Source: Raffaelea ambrosiae | Taxonomy: Eukaryota > Ascomycota > Sordariomycetes > Ophiostomatales > Ophiostomataceae | NCBI GenBank assembly: GCA_002778195.1 | Contig: PCDI01000004.1 | Span: 3,322,226-3,386,225, forward strand | Direction of reading: 5' to 3' | DNA length: 64,000 nt | Shown: positions 59,897 to 64,000 of the stretch, piece after piece | Numbering within the stretch: position 1 is the stretch's first letter | Layout of the letters: every line of letters starts with the position of its first letter | Notes under the pieces: model-generated | The model's database searches: none | Told to the model about the DNA's origin: nothing | Seen by the model: only the letters and a program-made list of their open reading frames with translations | Program-made: the position numbers and the translations under genes

Positions 59897-62800
59897 GGGC
59901 TGAAGCCGATTTTGCATACGTCTCTTTTTTGGCTATGTCTGCACGAAACGGGGTGTGAAGGCGGGAGGCAACCTGGTTTACTTTTGTTTCCTGGTTTCTG
60001 GGGTGGCAAAGAGGAATGTGTTTGTCTCTGTTTTTTTCCCGGGGGGCATCTCTTCATGCCTTGGGTCCAATTTTTTTGTTGGCTATATTTGGTTTCCCTA
60101 TTTTTCTTGGTTGGTTTCTCCCTGAGTTTTGGGGGTGCATTGCTGCTTTGATCTGTTTTATTTTTTTTTAAACTTTTTCAGGCGGGTAAAAGCAAACAGG
60201 GTGCCTCCCCTATTTTGCGTCTTGCCTGTTTCTTTAACCACGAGCACATGTCTCCACGCTCGAGCAACACCAACCGCATGCTTATATTTTTAACGACAAT
60301 GACGCCCACAGGGTTTTCTTTTCTTTGAGTTTTATTGGGGAAGGGGCCATTTGTTGCAGGCATTTTTCATTAGTTTACAAGTTATACCCAATGCTCTATG
60401 CTTGCCTTTTTGGAAAACATTCTCGTATCTAAACAAGAACTTGATAAGAACTTCATAAGAACCCTTGCAACTTGAGCCTAACAGTTTAGCAGAGAGAAAA
60501 GCATTGCTAAAGGCTGAAATTGTGTTGTCAAATGGCTCTATTGATTGCTTGTTATACCATAGAGGCGGTTGACGCCGCAGCAACCACCGCCTTTTCAACC
60601 ATCTACGATACCGCCCGGCCGGCTAATTTCAACCTCCTGCTTTGCACACAGTAGCAACTACAAATGCCTGCCATGCCTCCACAACACAACTACGACCATG
60701 GCAGTTTGCATATGCTGGTCTACTTCTGTCCTCGTTCTACGCCTTTTATTATTTCCCTTTCCTTTACTATTCACCCAGGAGACAGAGGCAGCAGTGCTGC
60801 AGTTCAACTGGTCTGCAAGGTTTCAAGCGAAAAGAGAACGGCTGGCAGAGGCTGACAGGGGAGGCTGACCGTCCTGCCTCGCTATGAGATCTTCAGCTAT
60901 AATAGCTCTAAAGTCCCTGCATAACAAGACGCCCAGAATTGCCTGGGCTGGGCTGGTGTATTCCAACCAGCGGAGAGGTGAGAGCCGCATTACCAGCCTC
61001 TTTTTCTTGCCGAGCAGGCTTCTTCCTTCCCAACCGCGATGCAAGCACAAGCCAACAAGCAGCATTCGGGGACAGCACTGAAGGACGAGTGTTCTATGGT
61101 GGTCTATCCAGTGAAAAAATTCAGCTTCCCAGCCGCTCTTCCCCTGACAGCCACAGCGACGGAACAGAAAGCCACCAGACACGATGTGCTGGGTCTCACT
61201 GCGAGGGTGGTCACCAGAGTGGTGCATACAAACTCCTACAGAAACCAACCCTCTGGCACTTGATTCCCCTACCACCTTCTTAGAGTAGTAGCAAGAGAGT
61301 GAACACGGCACCACCACACTCAACCCCAATACCACGAGTCAGTCGACAGTGGGCGAGGAAGGGTGGGTGGGTGGATGGCGTCGGATAGCACATTGGTGGA
61401 AAGCTGACGGGGCCAGTTGGCGAGAGGGGCGGAGGAAGTTGTGCTGGTAGAGGAAGGAAAAGAAGGAGGAGGCTGTCAGAATGGATACGGGAAGTGACAA
61501 GTGCCACCCCCTACTACCACACCACCTCCTCTCTTACGTGACAGATGCAGGACCAACCGCGAGGTATCCACATATGCTCTCGCCAGGTCCTGAATGAAGA
61601 CCCATAATGGACATCTATGATCGGACGACGGGGGAGACTTCCGGCAGTAGCGGAAGGACATGGGGGTTGGTTTGGACCTGTCTTTGCCTCGTCTTCGGAT
61701 CAAGAACCGATAATCAGTCTGAACAAACATTGCATGATGCGAAGGACAGAATGTGAGTGATAAATAGGGGGTGCGGGTATTCAACTGTTTCCGAAGTGAG
61801 AGATAGGAGTTCACCGACACTTGCAGGATCGTCAGCATGGAAAAGTCGAGGGAGAAACTGGACGTGACATCCTCCCTGCCGCCTCTCTGCCACACGCACA
61901 CACATCACACGTATGCGAGGACATATACACCAGCACACTCCGTTCTGTGTGGACGAGCACACCTTTCTCGCATGTCTCCACAGCGGCTGGAGGATGCTGC
62001 ATCCAACCAGTACAGATGGGCAGACACCATACACAAACTCACTATCATACACTTACATTCTCAGGAGCCATGCCGAGATGTGGACCGTGAGAAGCAAAAG
62101 GAGGTCCTATTATATGGCACCCACCCGGCCAGCCTCCCCGGTCGATCAGGAAGATCAGGAAGTGAGTCCAAGCGAAGGGGGCAGCTCGGGTTTCTGCAGG
62201 CGTACAGAACTCGCACGAGAAGGGAGGGGGGGTGGACCGAAGAGAACCAAGACCGACCAGTCGAGACGGAACAATGATGAAGATGGGTGCTTTATATCAC
62301 CATTCACTAATCTGTATTGCGTGATGAACACATTTTCGACATTCAATTGGAATTTTAAAAAACCAATGTCTCTGCTGTAGCATGTCTTTCGTTTGATTTT
62401 ACAGTTTTTCCCTTGGGCAGGAAGAGCAAGCTAGGAACGTCAGGTTTCCATGTCCTGGCCACTGACTGGATGCTCTGTTTGGCCACCGACGGGCGTTGAT
62501 ACTTAGCGTTTCTGCCCAACACTTCCGTTTTGGCCTTTGCCTGTCTCTCCCACCGTTTTCTAGAAACTGGGTTTGTAAGATTCTGAGCAGCCCGCCTAAG
62601 CTCAACATGGATTGTCTTCTGTGGCTTCTCGTGCGTTTGAATAATTTTCAGCCGGACCCAGTATCTTGAGCCTCCCGATACAGGCATGTTTCTTGCCATG
62701 TGTAACCACGTTCATCCTAACAACAACGGGTCTCATATTTCTGTGTACCTGACAAAGGCCGTTCAGTGGCGAAACTACGTCTACTATTTGCCCGAGCTAG

Positions 62801-63140
62801 GCAGTCAGTTGTCTGCACTGTCAACTAGTTAGCTATGTCATACCTGAAAAAAGGTACTTCCAACAAGTACATTCCTTCGGACTTACAGTTCAGTGTGTAG
62901 CTTGAAGAACCCCGCGTTACGCAACTGCCAATAAACACGCCAGACGGAAGGCAGGAAGGCACCAAAAACACAGTGTCGCAAACTTTCTCTGACAAGGTCG
63001 ACTTCAAAGCGGAAGGAGCAACCCACCCGAGCTTTATCGTGGCTCAAACACTATCGCACCTTCCCTGAACTTGTAAATTTTGCATGTGTGACTGGGAGTG
63101 GGCGCTGTTTGAGTGTGCGTTTTGGTGTTTTTCTGTGGCT
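59897..63140. other. intergenic, one possible small gene
   Basis: 3.2 kb. T-rich 3'-UTR-like DNA to about 60180, then no supported gene except the weak candidate at 62355-62699. Short plus and minus frames around 60.6-62.3 kb have shadow-like composition. Confidence 0.5.
62355..62699 (-). CDS. weak candidate small gene, 114 aa
   Basis: Starts at ATG 62699. Composition is balanced and basic (RYWVRLKIIQTHEKPQKTIH, SRKRWERQAKAKTEVLGRN), unlike the neighbouring shadow frames. No domain is recognised. An upstream minus frame (63007-62825) ends at a GTATGA that could be a splice donor, so this may be part of a two-exon gene. It could equally be chance. Confidence 0.25.
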   Translation of the reverse strand: MARNMPVSGGSRYWVRLKIIQTHEKPQKTIHVELRRAAQNLTNPVSRKRWERQAKAKTEVLGRNAKYQRPSVAKQSIQSVARTWKPDVPSLLFLPKGKTVKSNERHATAETLVF

Positions 63141-64000
63141 ATGCCAGAACTCACCATCCACATCGAGTCCTTCGGCTCGTCGCAGAGCCAAAAGCCACCT
63201 CCACTGCAGCCTCATCCACCACCACCACCACCTGCATCGCCACCACATGCACAGACGGCCCTCTCCACATCCCTGGCCGCTGCGCATCACCATTATCCTC
63301 TGACGACGCCCGGAATGACGATCGCAGGCGGGAACAGCAGCAACGCGCCTGGCGGCGGCTCTGGCAATTCTGGCAGCGGATACGGCACGGGCAACGGCAA
63401 CAGTGGTCAGGCACCACCGCGCCCACTCGTGACCGAGACCCAGATCCCGCCGCCGGTGATCCCGCAGCAGGCTCTGCGACCGCCCGTGTCGCCAGCGTCG
63501 TCAGCGACCGCCGTGCTCGCCAGCGGTTCGCCACCGGGGGCAGCATCATACGGCTATTCACATGGAGCGCACGCAAGCTCCTCTGGTCCGCCCACGCGGA
63601 CGCCCGTGCCACCACCTACCCGGCCAGGCCAAGTGCCACAGTCGGCTGCTCAACAGTCACCGGCGATGCAACAGACGCCTGTGCCGGCGCCGGTTCCACC
63701 TGTGCAGCAAACACCTGTTCCGGCGCCGTCTATCCCGCCTGTGAACACCACGCCGCGCGTGTCGCCTATTATGCCACCAGCTACCATATTCAGTGGCAGC
63801 AATAGTAGTGCCGGCACCGGCGGCGGGGCAGCATCAACCAAGTCCGGAAGCGCATCAGCCAGAGGCAGTGCCACGCCCAAGACGGCCGGCACTACCCCTA
63901 AACCATCGCCGCAGCCCAGAGTAGGCGCCTCACCAAAAGCAACGGCTGCTGCTGCGGCTGCGACGACGGCATTCAGCGCGGCCACAGCTGGCATGGTGGC
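63141..64000 (+). CDS. 5' part of a Pro/Ser/Ala-rich protein, runs off the window
   Basis: An ATG at 63141 opens a frame (MPELTIHIESFGSSQSQKPP...) that stays open for at least 286 codons to the right edge. Composition is low complexity: proline runs, HHH, Gly/Ser/Asn repeats, and repeated PVPAPVPPVQQTPVPAP-like text, with no domain yet. Sequence just before the ATG (TGTGGCT) is a modest context. Opposite-strand and other-frame ORFs here are its shadows. The ordered region, if any, must lie beyond position 64000; function cannot be inferred. Confidence 0.65.
   Translation, partial: MPELTIHIESFGSSQSQKPPPLQPHPPPPPPASPPHAQTALSTSLAAAHHHYPLTTPGMTIAGGNSSNAPGGGSGNSGSGYGTGNGNSGQAPPRPLVTETQIPPPVIPQQALRPPVSPASSATAVLASGSPPGAASYGYSHGAHASSSGPPTRTPVPPPTRPGQVPQSAAQQSPAMQQTPVPAPVPPVQQTPVPAPSIPPVNTTPRVSPIMPPATIFSGSNSSAGTGGGAASTKSGSASARGSATPKTAGTTPKPSPQPRVGASPKATAAAAAATTAFSAATAGMV

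Overview
The window is nuclear DNA of a filamentous ascomycete (Pezizomycotina, most likely Sordariomycetes). The evidence is short introns of 63 to 183 nt with GTRNGT-type donors, CTRAY-type branch sites and NAG acceptors, plus fungus-restricted families (UstYa/DUF3328, 2EXR, AA8 cytochrome, CCCH protein with an NYN-like domain). An Ophiostomatales/Sporothrix-like source is a guess from gene content and is not proven here. No rRNA, tRNA, CRISPR array or intact transposon was seen.

Layout. 1-451: 3' end of a UstYa-like (DUF3328) gene. 1391-4392 (-): three-exon Clg1/Pho80-type cyclin with a long C/T-rich leader. 4.4-23.7 kb: a gene desert of about 19 kb holding only leader sequence, short repeats, recurring small palindromic motifs and one probable gene relic (21.6-22.6 kb). 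23710-25475 (+): SLC7/LAT-type amino-acid transporter. 26027-28515 (+): repeat-rich protein with an NYN-like domain and CCCH fingers. 29970-30766 (+): secreted stand-alone cytochrome b (AA8). 32018-33145 (+): RS-rich membrane protein. 34013-35695 (-): acidic/serine-rich protein with an unresolved start. 35671-36201 (-): PRA1/Yip3 protein. 37505-39624 (+): F-box-like zinc-binding protein gene with two in-frame stops, probably a young pseudogene. 40451-42032 (+): ER J-protein (Erj5). 42624-43805 (-): Gln-rich protein. 45998-46955 (+): second J-protein. 47782-49042 (+): thioredoxin-PITH protein (Txl1/TXNL1). 49.0-58.3 kb: second gene-poor stretch. 58274-59896 (+): 2EXR-domain protein. 63141-64000 (+): start of a Pro/Ser-rich protein that runs off the window.

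The genes are mostly unrelated housekeeping or regulatory loci, not a cluster. Three proteostasis genes (Erj5, a second J-protein, Txl1) lie within 9 kb. The two gene-poor stretches adjoin a cyclin and a 2EXR gene, both with very long pyrimidine-rich leaders. The most unusual material is non-coding: short words (TACGAGTA, TACATAGTA, TATCTTAC) recur far above chance and are almost confined to intergenic DNA. Other items worth attention are the pseudogene with one stop inside a possible in-frame intron, and a MITE-like element near 31.1-31.3 kb.
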